The notes under the pieces are model-generated. The model was not told where the DNA came from and did no database searches. It saw only the letters and a list, made by a program, of their open reading frames with translations. 54,952 bases of DNA from Gammaproteobacteria bacterium (GTDB lineage Bacteria > Pseudomonadota > Gammaproteobacteria > Ga0077536), in NCBI GenBank assembly GCA_020845935.1, contig JADLEV010000066.1, forward strand, positions 1 to 54,952, read 5' to 3'. The first letter of the stretch is position 1. Every line of letters starts with the position of its first letter. Below are positions 18,394 through 27,731 of the stretch, one piece after another. Position numbers and translations under genes: made by a program.

Positions 18394-18980
18394 TGCGGTC
18401 CGCCATCGCTCCGGCGACCGCCTGACCGCATCACAGCGGACCACGGTTGCAGTTGCATCTCGCGAACGACCTCGGGACGACGTGCGAGCGAGGTCAGCAG
18501 CGGTTGAGGTTAAAGAGGAGGCCGCAGTGGCGCGGCCTCCTCGACCATCGGCAGGACCTCCCTGTCCCCGTTTGTGCCTTTGATCACGGGCATCCCTGCC
18601 CTGTCGTTGAGAACGGGCCCCGAAAGGCCTGTTCCCGCCCGCGGCCTGTCATGAACTCGCGGTAGACACAGCGTACGCAGCGGCTTGAGGCCCGACAAGC
18701 CTGCTCGAATCTCATGCAGGTTCAATGGTTTTTGTTCATCCATTCAATGAGATACGTTTCCTTGCTGCCTGGAATCCCAACACTCCGTTCGATGCCGTAA
18801 GCCACTCTCTCAGGGACCCAGGGAAATATTCCCGAGAGTCAATTCGTCGCCAGGGCCTTGCCCGCGACGCAGTCGTGATGGTCTCCAATCGAGCCGCCGC
18901 GCTGTGACACAATGCAGCGCTGCAAGGCCCCAGAAAATAGTACGCGGCCGTTTCCCCTACGCCGCCACCAGGAGGGATTC
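18394..18980. other. Non-coding interval rich in hairpins between fdxA and the macroglobulin gene
   Basis: No gene is supported in these 587 bases. Visible structures are a perfect 11-base stem GAGGAGGCCGC (18515-18525) with GCGGCCTCCTC (18532-18542) and a six-base loop, and a smaller hairpin joining ACTCTC (18804-18809) and GGGA to TCCCGAGAGT (18830-18839). On the minus strand the 11-base stem is followed by TTTAACC, terminator-like for leftward transcription. A 77-codon minus-strand frame (18510-18743) has no recognisable domain. The region may be the remains of a dispersed element. Confidence 0.4.
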
Positions 18981-21900
18981 ATGGCCAACCGCACGCCCGC
19001 TGTCGCCTGGCCCAATCGCCGTCTCGGTGTTCGCCCCGCCCTCGCCTGGCCGCTGCTTCTGCTGTTCCCGATCGCCGTGGCACAAACGCCACCGCGGGTC
19101 GAGTCATTTTTGCCCGACGGCACCATCCGCGAGGTGCGCCAGGTCGCGGTGCGCTTCTCGGCGACAATGACCGCGTTCGGCGATCCACGGACGAGCGATC
19201 CATTCGCGATCGATTGCGCCGTGCCGGGGCGCGGTTCCTGGATCGACAGCCGCAACTGGGTATTCGATTTCGATACCGATCTGCCGGGCGGCATCGGCTG
19301 CGTGTTCACGCTGCGTGAAGGACTCACCACGCGCGACGGCATCCCGCTCGGCGGCCCGCGTGAATTCCACTTCAATACCGGTGGCCCGGCGGTACGTGCC
19401 TCGTTGCCAGCCGCGGAGCAGTGGCAGCGCATCGATGAGTCGCAGACCTTCATCCTCGCCACCAACGCCCCAGCCACCGCTGCTTCGGTGCAGGAGCATG
19501 CCTATTGCAAGCTGGCCGATCTCGCCGAGCGCATCCCGGTCCAGGTGCTGGCAGGCGATGCGCGCGATGCGGTGCTCGCGCAGCGCCGCCAGCTCGGTCA
19601 TTCGTATTGGTCGATCCTCTGGGCCGATGGCCTGCGGACGCAACTCGGCGTTCGCGATCGCAGCGTCGAGCAGGCCGAGCAATCGCTGACGGTCCTGTCC
19701 TGCGCGCGGCCGCTGCCGCCGGATACCGAGGTGCATTTGATCTGGGGTGCGGGCATCGCGGCACCTGGCGGCATCGCCACGACCGCCGCGCAGACGCTCG
19801 CGTTTCGCACCCGGCCGGCGTTTCGCGCGACGCTCGATTGCGAACGCGCCCAGGCCGATGCCGGTTGTCTGCCGTTGTCCGCGATTCGCGTTCGTTTCAC
19901 CGCGCCGGTGCCACGCGCCGCGGCGCTCGCCGCGCGGCTCCACGGCCCGAACGGTCTCGTGCTCGAACCGCGCGCCAATGATGAAGCAAGCCCGCTGCTC
20001 GAGATGCTCACGTTCGCGCCAAGCCATGTCGATTCCGGTCGTCTCGAACTGCATCTGCCCGCCGATCTGCGCGACGACGCCGGCCGCCCGCTCGACAATG
20101 CCGCACGCTTTCCGCTGGCTTTCACGACCGACGCGTTTCCGCCGTTGGCGAAGTTTGCGGCCGAGTTCGGCATCCTCGAAGCGAGTGAGGGCGGCGTGCT
20201 GCCGGTCACGGTGCGCAATCTCGACGGCCCGGACACGCCCCGCTTCGTTCCTGGCCGCAAGCTGCGGGTTGCCAGCGACCCAGCCGCACTCGCACGCTGG
20301 TTCGACGGCAGCCGCCGGGATCGCTTCGGGCAACCGGTACCAAGCGGTGCCGGCGTGACCGCTGCCACCCCGCGCCGTGGGCAGGCGGTGCTGCGCGACG
20401 GTGACGCGGCAACCTCGTTCGCTCTGCCCGTGCCGACGGACGGGCGCGAAGCGGAAGTCATCGGTATTCCGCTCGGCGAGCCGGGGTTCTATGTCGTCGA
20501 ACTGGCCAGCCCGCGGCTTGGCGCCGCGTTGAACGGTGAATCATCTGTTTACTACGTCCACACGCTGGCGCTGGTCACCAACCTTGCGGTCCATTTCAAA
20601 TGGGGTCGCGAGCGCTCGCTGATCTGGGTGACCCGGCTCGACAGCGGCATGCCGGTCGCCGATGCCGAAGTGCGGCTCACCAACGTCTGCACCGGGGCAA
20701 ATCTGTTCAGCGGCCGCAGCGACCAGCAGGGCGTGGTCACCGTCGGGCCGAACCTGCTGACCGAGCCCGACGGCTACGGCTATTGCGGCCGCAACACGCG
20801 CAATCCGATTTATCTCGCCAGCGCCCGTGTCGGCGAGGATATTGGCTTCACGCTGTCCACCTGGAACGACGGCATCGAGCCGTACCAGTTCCGCCTGCCG
20901 ACCGGCCGCGGCGATAACGAACTGGCGATTCACACCGTGCTGGATCGCCCGCTGTTTCGCGCCGGCGAACGGGTGGCGATGAAGCACTTCGTGCGCCGCA
21001 GGGTGATGGCCGGTTTCGACACCGCGGCACGAGGCGAGACCGCGACGGTCACGATCCGCCATCTCGGCAGCGACGACTCCTACCGAAGTACCGTCGATTT
21101 CGACGCCAATGGCACCGCACTTCAACACTGGCAGATCCCAGAGGGCGCGAAGCTCGGCGCGTACACGATCAGTATCCGACTCGGTGAACGGGACCACGCC
21201 GCCGGTCAGTTCCAGGTGCAGCAGTTTCGCGTGCCGGCGCTGCGCGCCTTGGTCCAGGGTCCGGCGGCACCACAGGTGCGCCCGAGCACCGTGACGCTCG
21301 ACTTCCAGGTAAATTATCTGTCCGGCGGTGGCGCCTCCGGCCTGCCGGTCACGCTGCGGTTTTCGCGCCGCCCGAACCCCGTCTCGTTCACCGCTTACGC
21401 AAGCTACAACTTCACCGATCGACGTATCGTCCCCGGTCGCGAGCCGATCGACTACGGCTTCGACTTCGAGGCGGATCCGGCAACAACACTGGAACGCGTC
21501 GAGGCGCGGCCGTTGACGCTCGATCGCGACGGCGCGGCGCGCATCGAGCTGCCGATCGACCCGATCGAGCAACCGGAGCAACTGATCGCCGAACTCGATT
21601 ATCCCGATAGCAACGGCGAGATCCTGACCACGGTCGGTCGCGTCGCGCTGCATCCCGCGGCGCTCGCCGTCGGCATTCAAGCCGATCCTCGCAACGATGG
21701 CACCCGACAGGTGCAGACTCGGGTGGTCGTGCTCGACCTTGCCGGCAAACCGGTCGCGAAGCAGGAAATCTCCTTGCAGCTCTACAGCCGGCAGCGTTAC
21801 GGCTATCGCAAACGCTTGCTCGGCGGCTTCTATGGTTACGAGAACTTCATCGAAACGCAGCCACTCGATGCCACCTGCTCCGGCCGCACCAACGCTCAAG

Positions 21901-24785
21901 GAGTGTTCACCTGCGACCTCGCCTCTCCCGTTTCCGGCGAATTGCTGGCCCGTGCGGCGACCACCGATCGCGCCGGCCACCGGGTTGGCGCGACGGCTGG
22001 CGTCTGGCTCGCCGGCGATGACGATGTCTGGCAAGGATCGAGCGACACCGACCGCATGGATCTGCTGCCGGAACGCCCTGAGTACGGCGCCGGTGAGGTC
22101 GCGAAATTCCAGGTGAAGCTGCCGTTTCGCGAGGCGACCGCGCTCGTCACCGTCGAGCGGGAAGGTGTCATCGAGAGCTTCGTCACGACGCTGCGCGGCC
22201 GCGATCCGGTGATCCGGGTCCCGATCAAGCCGGAGTACGCGCCGAATGTATATGTCTCGGTACTCGCGCTGCGTGGCCGAATCGCTGACACCGCGAGCCG
22301 CAAGGCCGATACGGCCCGTGGCGCGGGCAAAGCAGACCCCGGAACAATCGACGGCGGCCTGCCGACGGCCTTGATCGATCTGTCGAAGCCAGCCTACCGG
22401 CTTGGTGCCGCGGCGATTCGCGTCGGCTGGGATCCGAATCGGATCGATGTCAAGGTGATGCCGGATCGGAGCGTCTACCGGATCCGCGAGCAGATGCAGG
22501 TCAGGGTCAAGGCCAGGCGCGCCGATGGCGCGGCGCTGCCCGCCGGCGCCGAGGTGGCGTTGGCCGTGGTCGACGAAGGCCTGCTGGAGCTTGCGCCCAA
22601 CCGGAGCTGGGCATTGCTGGAGGAGATGATGGGCCGGCGCGGCCTCGAAGTCTGGACCGCGACCGCGCAGATGCAGGTGGTCGGAAAGCGTCATTACGGC
22701 CGCAAGGCGCTGCCGTCGGGCGGCGGTGGCGGTCGCAATCCGGCACGTGAGCTGTTCGATACGCTGCTGGCGTGGCACGGCCGCGTCGTGCTCGACGCAC
22801 GCGGCGAAGCGACCGTCACGGCGCCGCTCAACGACTCGCTGACCGGCTTTCGCATCGTCGCCATCGCCAGTGCCGGTGCCCACCTGTTCGGCAGCGGCAG
22901 CGCCGCGGTGACGACGAGGCAGGATCTGATGCTGCTGTCCGGGCTGCCGTCATTGGTTCGCGAGGGCGACGCGTTCGATGCCACCGTCACGGTGCGCAAT
23001 GCGAGCAAGAAGGCGCTGGCAGTCGCCATCACCGCCGCCGCGTCGGGTCTCGCTGCACCGCTCGCACCGCAACGGATCGCGCTCGAACCCGGTGCGGCGC
23101 GTGACGTCATCTGGCGGGTGCCGGTGCCCGCCGGTATTGCCGCCATCGACTGGGACATTCAGGCGACCACCAGCAACGGCACCAACGACGGTGCCGGCGA
23201 TCGCCTGCGCACACGCCAACAGGTCGTGCCGGCGGTGCCGGTGCGCGTGCTGCAGGCGACCATCGCGCCGCTCGATGCGGCGTTGACCGTGCCGATCGCG
23301 CGGCCGGCCGATGCGCTCCCCGGCCGGGGCGGTATCGAACTGTCGCTGCTGCCGAAGCTGACCGATGGTGCGCAGGAGGGGGTTCTGCGCTATCTGCGCG
23401 CGTATCCCTATATCTGCCTGGAACAGGTGTTGTCGAAAGCGGTCGGGTTGCGCGATGCCGAACTCTGGCGGAACTGGATGAACCGACTGCCGTCCTACTT
23501 CGACGGCGACGGTCTGCTGAAGTACTTCCCGAGCGCACAGCTCAGCGGCGAGGACACGCTGACCAGTTACGTGCTGGCGATCGCCGACGAGGCCGGTTGG
23601 GAAATTCCGGAAGAGTCGCGGCGGCGGATGCTGGACGCGCTGAATGCCTTCGTCTCCGGCAGACTGTCGCGTCGATCGGCGCTGCCGAGCAATGACCTCG
23701 CCCTGCGCAAACTCGCGGCGATTGCCGCGCTCGCGCGTCATGCCGCCGCGCGCCCGGACCTGCTCGATGCGCTGACCATCGAACCGAACCTGTGGCCAAC
23801 CTCGGCACTGCTCGACTGGATCACCATCCTGCAGCGTCTGCCTGGCATCAATCTGCGGCAGCAGCGGCTCGATGAGGCAGTGCGGATCCTGCGCGCCCGG
23901 TTCGTTTTTCGCGGCACGACGCTGACGCTGGCGACCGAGCGCAGCGACGCGCTGTGGTGGCTGATGGTCTCGACCGATGCCAATGCCGCGCGCGCGCTCA
24001 GTCTGCTGCTGCGGGATCCACGCTCCCACGACGATCTGCCCCGCCTGCTGCGTGGTCTGCTTGGCCGGCAGGTGCGCGGACACTGGAATACCACGGTCGC
24101 CAACGCCTGGGGAATGCTCGCCCTCGAACAGTTCAGCACCGCCTTCGAAGCGGAGCGCGTCACCGGCGTGACGCAGGCGAGCCTGGCCGGGCAGACGCAT
24201 CGCACCGACTGGAATTCCGCGGCGCCCGTGACTGCGGCCACCTTCGCCTGGAGCGATGCACCGGCCACGGTCGAGGTCGCGCATCAAGGCACCGGCACAC
24301 CCTGGGCACTGCTGCGGGCCAGCGCGGCGGTATCGCTGCGCCAGCCACTCACCAGCGGCTATCGCATCACGCGCACGCTCAGTCCCGTCGAACAGCGGGT
24401 GCCCGATCGCTGGAGCCGCGGCGACCTGCTGCGCGTGCAAATCGAGATCGAAGCGCAAAGCGACATGACCTGGGTGGTCGTCGATGATCCGATCCCGGCC
24501 GGTGCGAGCATCCTCGGCAGCGGCCTTGGCGGCCAATCGACTCTGGCGCGGCGCGATGAACAGCAACGCGGCTGGAGCTGGCCCACGTTCCAGGAACGGC
24601 GCGCCGATGCGTATCGTGCCTACTACCGCTTCGTGCCGAAGGGTACGTGGTCGGTCGAATACACGGTGCGGCTGAACAACCCCGGCACGTTCGCGTTACC
24701 GCCGACGCGGGTCGAGGCGATGTATGCACCGGAGGTCTTCGGTGAGCTGCCGAACGACCCGCTGACGGTGGCGGCCGGACGCTGA
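18981..24785 (+). CDS. Bacterial alpha-2-macroglobulin (YfhM-like) with thioester
   Basis: Large periplasmic protease trap of 1934 residues. A signal peptide (about 1-35, ending IAVAQ) has no cysteine lipobox, unlike the lipoprotein form in E. coli. A long series of macroglobulin (MG) domains follows, including FHFKWGRERSLIWVTRLDSG-type strands and a bait-region-like stretch. Next is an A2M core (VALAVVDEGLLELAPNRSW) and the thioester motif Cys1479-Leu-Glu-Gln1482 in AYPYICLEQVLSKA. The C-terminus has a TWVVVDDPIPAGASILGSG receptor-like domain. ATG at 18981 follows GGAGG by five bases. Its stop overlaps the start of pbpC, the classical partner that repairs peptidoglycan. Confidence 0.93.
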   Translation: MANRTPAVAWPNRRLGVRPALAWPLLLLFPIAVAQTPPRVESFLPDGTIREVRQVAVRFSATMTAFGDPRTSDPFAIDCAVPGRGSWIDSRNWVFDFDTDLPGGIGCVFTLREGLTTRDGIPLGGPREFHFNTGGPAVRASLPAAEQWQRIDESQTFILATNAPATAASVQEHAYCKLADLAERIPVQVLAGDARDAVLAQRRQLGHSYWSILWADGLRTQLGVRDRSVEQAEQSLTVLSCARPLPPDTEVHLIWGAGIAAPGGIATTAAQTLAFRTRPAFRATLDCERAQADAGCLPLSAIRVRFTAPVPRAAALAARLHGPNGLVLEPRANDEASPLLEMLTFAPSHVDSGRLELHLPADLRDDAGRPLDNAARFPLAFTTDAFPPLAKFAAEFGILEASEGGVLPVTVRNLDGPDTPRFVPGRKLRVASDPAALARWFDGSRRDRFGQPVPSGAGVTAATPRRGQAVLRDGDAATSFALPVPTDGREAEVIGIPLGEPGFYVVELASPRLGAALNGESSVYYVHTLALVTNLAVHFKWGRERSLIWVTRLDSGMPVADAEVRLTNVCTGANLFSGRSDQQGVVTVGPNLLTEPDGYGYCGRNTRNPIYLASARVGEDIGFTLSTWNDGIEPYQFRLPTGRGDNELAIHTVLDRPLFRAGERVAMKHFVRRRVMAGFDTAARGETATVTIRHLGSDDSYRSTVDFDANGTALQHWQIPEGAKLGAYTISIRLGERDHAAGQFQVQQFRVPALRALVQGPAAPQVRPSTVTLDFQVNYLSGGGASGLPVTLRFSRRPNPVSFTAYASYNFTDRRIVPGREPIDYGFDFEADPATTLERVEARPLTLDRDGAARIELPIDPIEQPEQLIAELDYPDSNGEILTTVGRVALHPAALAVGIQADPRNDGTRQVQTRVVVLDLAGKPVAKQEISLQLYSRQRYGYRKRLLGGFYGYENFIETQPLDATCSGRTNAQGVFTCDLASPVSGELLARAATTDRAGHRVGATAGVWLAGDDDVWQGSSDTDRMDLLPERPEYGAGEVAKFQVKLPFREATALVTVEREGVIESFVTTLRGRDPVIRVPIKPEYAPNVYVSVLALRGRIADTASRKADTARGAGKADPGTIDGGLPTALIDLSKPAYRLGAAAIRVGWDPNRIDVKVMPDRSVYRIREQMQVRVKARRADGAALPAGAEVALAVVDEGLLELAPNRSWALLEEMMGRRGLEVWTATAQMQVVGKRHYGRKALPSGGGGGRNPARELFDTLLAWHGRVVLDARGEATVTAPLNDSLTGFRIVAIASAGAHLFGSGSAAVTTRQDLMLLSGLPSLVREGDAFDATVTVRNASKKALAVAITAAASGLAAPLAPQRIALEPGAARDVIWRVPVPAGIAAIDWDIQATTSNGTNDGAGDRLRTRQQVVPAVPVRVLQATIAPLDAALTVPIARPADALPGRGGIELSLLPKLTDGAQEGVLRYLRAYPYICLEQVLSKAVGLRDAELWRNWMNRLPSYFDGDGLLKYFPSAQLSGEDTLTSYVLAIADEAGWEIPEESRRRMLDALNAFVSGRLSRRSALPSNDLALRKLAAIAALARHAAARPDLLDALTIEPNLWPTSALLDWITILQRLPGINLRQQRLDEAVRILRARFVFRGTTLTLATERSDALWWLMVSTDANAARALSLLLRDPRSHDDLPRLLRGLLGRQVRGHWNTTVANAWGMLALEQFSTAFEAERVTGVTQASLAGQTHRTDWNSAAPVTAATFAWSDAPATVEVAHQGTGTPWALLRASAAVSLRQPLTSGYRITRTLSPVEQRVPDRWSRGDLLRVQIEIEAQSDMTWVVVDDPIPAGASILGSGLGGQSTLARRDEQQRGWSWPTFQERRADAYRAYYRFVPKGTWSVEYTVRLNNPGTFALPPTRVEAMYAPEVFGELPNDPLTVAAGR

Positions 24786-26875
24786 TGCGCCGCGCCATCG
24801 CCAGCGGCGTCGCGGCAGGCGCGCTGCTGGCCGCGCTCGCCTTCGCCTGGTTCAGCTCACCCAACGCCCTGCCGAATTACGACGCCGTCCGCGCGAGCTG
24901 GCGATCGTCAGACGGACTGCTGCTGGCTCGCGACGGCCGCCCGCTCGATCGTCGCCGCATCGAACTCGGCACGAGACGACTGCAGTGGATCCCCTCTGCC
25001 GCCATCTCGCCGGCACTGCGCCAGGTGATCGTCGAGGCCGAGGATCGGCGCTTCGCAGATCATCATGGCGTCGATTGGCTGGCCGTCGGCGGTGCCTTGC
25101 GCGATCAGTTGCTGCGCGGCAAGCGGCGCGGCGCGAGCACCATCACGATGCAGCTCGCGGTGCTGCTCGATCCATCGTTGCGCAAGAACACGTCACGCAG
25201 CCGTTACAAGCTCCGGCAGATGCGGGCCGCGCTGGCCCTGGAACGGACCTGGTCGAAGGACGAGATTCTCGAGACCTATCTCAATCGGCTCGGCTTTCGT
25301 GGTGATCTCGTCGGCCTCGATGCCGCCGCACGCTTGCTGTTCGGCAAGGCCCCGGCCGGCCTGACCCGATCAGAAAGCCTGCTGCTCGCGGCGCTGCTGC
25401 CGGCACCCACCGCGGCGCCGACCGAGGTCGCGGCACGCGCCTGTGCACTCGATCGTGCAACGTCTTGCGATGAGCTCGAACGACTTGCGGCCGAGGTCTT
25501 CGCCACGCGGCATCTGGCCGAGCAAGAAGGCCTCGCATCCCATCTTGCCGCAACCCTGATCGACACTGCCGATAGCGAGGTAACGACGACCCTCGATCGC
25601 GATCTCCAGCAATTCGCCATCGCGACGCTGGCCCGCCATGTCGGCCGCGACGCCACGAGCAACATGCGCGATGGCGCGGTGCTGATCGCCGACGTCGCGA
25701 CCGGCGCGATCCGCGCCTACGTCGGCGCCAACCACGCGACCTCGACCGCGCCTCACGTCGATGGTGTGCGTGCGCGGCGCCAGGCCGGTTCGACGCTGAA
25801 GCCGTTCCTCTACGGTCTCGCGCTCGAACGCGGCTATCTGACCGCGGCTTCGCTGCTCGACGATTCGCCACTCAATCTCAACACCGCCTCCGGGCTGTAC
25901 CTGCCGCAAAACTACGACCGCGGTTTTGCTGGACTCGTCAGTGTCCGCACCGCGCTGGCGAGTTCGCTGAACATCCCGGCGGTGCGCACGCTGGTGCTGA
26001 CTGGCGTCGAACCGTTTCGCGATCGTCTGGTCGCGAGCGGCTACCGCGACCTCGTGCACGACGGCGCGTACTACGGTTACGCGCTGGCGCTCGGCTCGGC
26101 CGAGGTCACGCTGTGGCAGCAAGTCGCGGCGTACCGTGCGCTCGCCCGCGGCGGGCTCTGGTCGGAACTGCACCTCGTGGCTGGAGCCCCGCCGCCGGAT
26201 CGGCGCATCCTGAGTGAAGGTGCCGCCGCCATCGTCGTCGATATCCTTGCCGATCGAGGTGCGCGCGTGCCGACCTTCGGCGTCGACAACGTGCTGGCGA
26301 CACCGTTCTGGAGTGCGGTCAAGACCGGCACCAGCAAGGACATGCGCGACAACTGGTGCATCGGCTTCACGCCGCACCATGTGGTCGGGGTCTGGGTCGG
26401 CAACTTCGAAGGTGATTCGATGCGGGATGTTTCCGGCGTCAGCGGCGCTGCGCCGATCTGGCAGGAGCTCCTGGCCGCCCTGCACACGGCCAGCCAACCA
26501 CCGCCGCGTCCTGTCCAGGTGGTCGCCGCCGAAGTCCGCTTCGAGCCGCCGGTCGAGCCGGCGCGTCGAGAGCTGTTCATCGCCGGCACCGAACTCGCGA
26601 CCAGCCGCGCCGCGAGCGGCAGTGCCGCCCCGCCCCGGATCACCAGTCCGGCGAACGGGGTGGTCATCGCCATCGATCCGGACATCCCCGCCAACCGGCA
26701 ACGTGTTCCATTCACCGCAAGCGTCGCCAGCGATCTCGAGTTCGTCCTCGACGGCACGGCGCTCGGTACCGCCCACGGCCCGCTGCTCTGGCCTCCGCGC
26801 CCTGGCGCGCATCGGCTGCTGCTGCGCGATGCCACGGGGCAAGCCGTCGATCAGGTCCTGTTCACGGTGCGCTAG
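24785..26875 (+). CDS. pbpC: Penicillin-binding protein 1C
   Basis: Bifunctional peptidoglycan synthase of 696 residues. An N-terminal membrane anchor (about 6-24) is followed by a GT51 glycosyltransferase with the catalytic glutamate in EAEDRRFADHHGVD and the second motif RRGASTITMQLA. The transpeptidase domain has Ser-x-x-Lys in AGSTLKPFLYG, Ser-x-Asn in SSLNIPAVR and KTGTSKDMRDNW. The C-terminal domain (about 590-696, PPRITSPANG onward) is the BiPBP-C module typical of PbpC. The ATG overlaps the macroglobulin stop (TGATG). The pair is thought to seal and defend the wall after damage. Confidence 0.95.
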   Translation: MRRAIASGVAAGALLAALAFAWFSSPNALPNYDAVRASWRSSDGLLLARDGRPLDRRRIELGTRRLQWIPSAAISPALRQVIVEAEDRRFADHHGVDWLAVGGALRDQLLRGKRRGASTITMQLAVLLDPSLRKNTSRSRYKLRQMRAALALERTWSKDEILETYLNRLGFRGDLVGLDAAARLLFGKAPAGLTRSESLLLAALLPAPTAAPTEVAARACALDRATSCDELERLAAEVFATRHLAEQEGLASHLAATLIDTADSEVTTTLDRDLQQFAIATLARHVGRDATSNMRDGAVLIADVATGAIRAYVGANHATSTAPHVDGVRARRQAGSTLKPFLYGLALERGYLTAASLLDDSPLNLNTASGLYLPQNYDRGFAGLVSVRTALASSLNIPAVRTLVLTGVEPFRDRLVASGYRDLVHDGAYYGYALALGSAEVTLWQQVAAYRALARGGLWSELHLVAGAPPPDRRILSEGAAAIVVDILADRGARVPTFGVDNVLATPFWSAVKTGTSKDMRDNWCIGFTPHHVVGVWVGNFEGDSMRDVSGVSGAAPIWQELLAALHTASQPPPRPVQVVAAEVRFEPPVEPARRELFIAGTELATSRAASGSAAPPRITSPANGVVIAIDPDIPANRQRVPFTASVASDLEFVLDGTALGTAHGPLLWPPRPGAHRLLLRDATGQAVDQVLFTVR

Positions 26876-26942
26876 CCAGTCGCGATTCCGACCATCGACC
26901 GGTCAAGGATCCGCGATCAGCGCCGCTACCGCTTTTACGGCA

Positions 26943-26957
26943 ATTACCAATGGTAAT
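26943..26957. repeat. Short palindrome upstream of the J-domain gene
   Basis: ATTACC and GGTAAT flank AAT, a perfect six-base inverted repeat. It lies in the 157 bases between pbpC and the J-domain gene, about 75 bases before the chosen start. It could be an operator for a dimeric regulator. Confidence 0.3.
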
Positions 26958-27032
26958 CGCGGCCGCGGTGACGTGATTGACGAGGCGCCACCCGGGCCAG
27001 CCGATCTTGCCAGGCAACTGCAGAAAATCCGG

Positions 27033-27728
27033 ATGGGCACGATGGGCAACAGACAAGAACGAAGAAACTATTACCGCATCCTGCATGTTCAACCCGAGGC
27101 GCCGCACGAGATCATCGTCGCCAGCTACCGCAGTCTGATGACGAAACTGCGCCATCATCCGGATCTCGGTGGCGACCACGAAACGGCGGCGCGCATCAAT
27201 GAGGCATATGCGGTACTGAGCCATCCGGAACGGCGCCGTGCCTATGATCAGGCGCGCAGCGCCGCCCGCCACACCCGAGCCGAACCCTCACCGGTAGCAA
27301 TGCTGCGCGTGCCGGCCTGCCCATTCTGCGTTGCCGCGCTACCGCGGGTGATTGCGCTGGACACGCGCTGCACCAGTTGCGACGGACCGCTGGCACCAAT
27401 CGCCAATCGCCTTGCCGGCCGCAAGGAGCAGATCGGCCGGCGCACCGGCACCCGCGTCGGCAAGAACGATGCGGCGATGGTCTATCTGCAACCGCGAACG
27501 AGCGGCATCGCGGCAAGGTTGCGTGACCTGTCCCCGACCGGTATCAGTCTGTTCATCGCCTGCCGCATCGCCGGCGGCACGACCGTACGGATTGTCTCCG
27601 ACGAGTTCGACGTCCTGGCCGCGGTGGTCAAGGTGCAACCCGGCGACCGGCTGCACACCGTGCACGCCAAGCTGCTGACCGCGTGCTTCCTGAACCAGGC
27701 CGGCGTGTTCGTGTCGATGAGCGTCTAG
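27033..27728 (+). CDS. J-domain protein with zinc ribbon and PilZ-like domain
   Basis: Protein of 231 residues with three recognisable parts. Residues 11-75 form a DnaJ J-domain (NYYRILHVQPEAP) with the His42-Pro-Asp44 motif that stimulates DnaK. Residues 94-118 hold a four-cysteine ribbon: Cys96-x2-Cys99 and Cys113-x2-Cys116. Residues 130-231 resemble a PilZ domain, with Arg137-x3-Arg141 followed 24 residues later by Asp165-x-Ser-x2-Gly170, the two halves of the cyclic-di-GMP binding motif. The start is uncertain: ATG 27033 is used; ATG 27042 and GTG 26973 are in frame. The 3' end converges on the hydrolase gene, three bases away. J-domain is certain; c-di-GMP binding is inferred. Confidence 0.8.
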   Translation: MGTMGNRQERRNYYRILHVQPEAPHEIIVASYRSLMTKLRHHPDLGGDHETAARINEAYAVLSHPERRRAYDQARSAARHTRAEPSPVAMLRVPACPFCVAALPRVIALDTRCTSCDGPLAPIANRLAGRKEQIGRRTGTRVGKNDAAMVYLQPRTSGIAARLRDLSPTGISLFIACRIAGGTTVRIVSDEFDVLAAVVKVQPGDRLHTVHAKLLTACFLNQAGVFVSMSV

Positions 27729-27731
27729 CGG

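Noticed and set aside
18510-18743. A 77-codon minus-strand frame between fdxA and the macroglobulin gene
   Set aside because: No domain, no convincing ribosome site, and it runs into the strong hairpin at 18515-18542; kept only as part of the structured interval.
20541-22883. A 780-codon minus-strand frame inside the macroglobulin gene
   Set aside because: Composition is that of an antisense shadow, and the plus-strand gene is continuous with domain motifs throughout.
26214-27032. A long frame running from inside pbpC into the J-domain gene
   Set aside because: The part before 27033 is out of frame with pbpC and reads as shadow; the J-domain begins only after the ATG at 27033.
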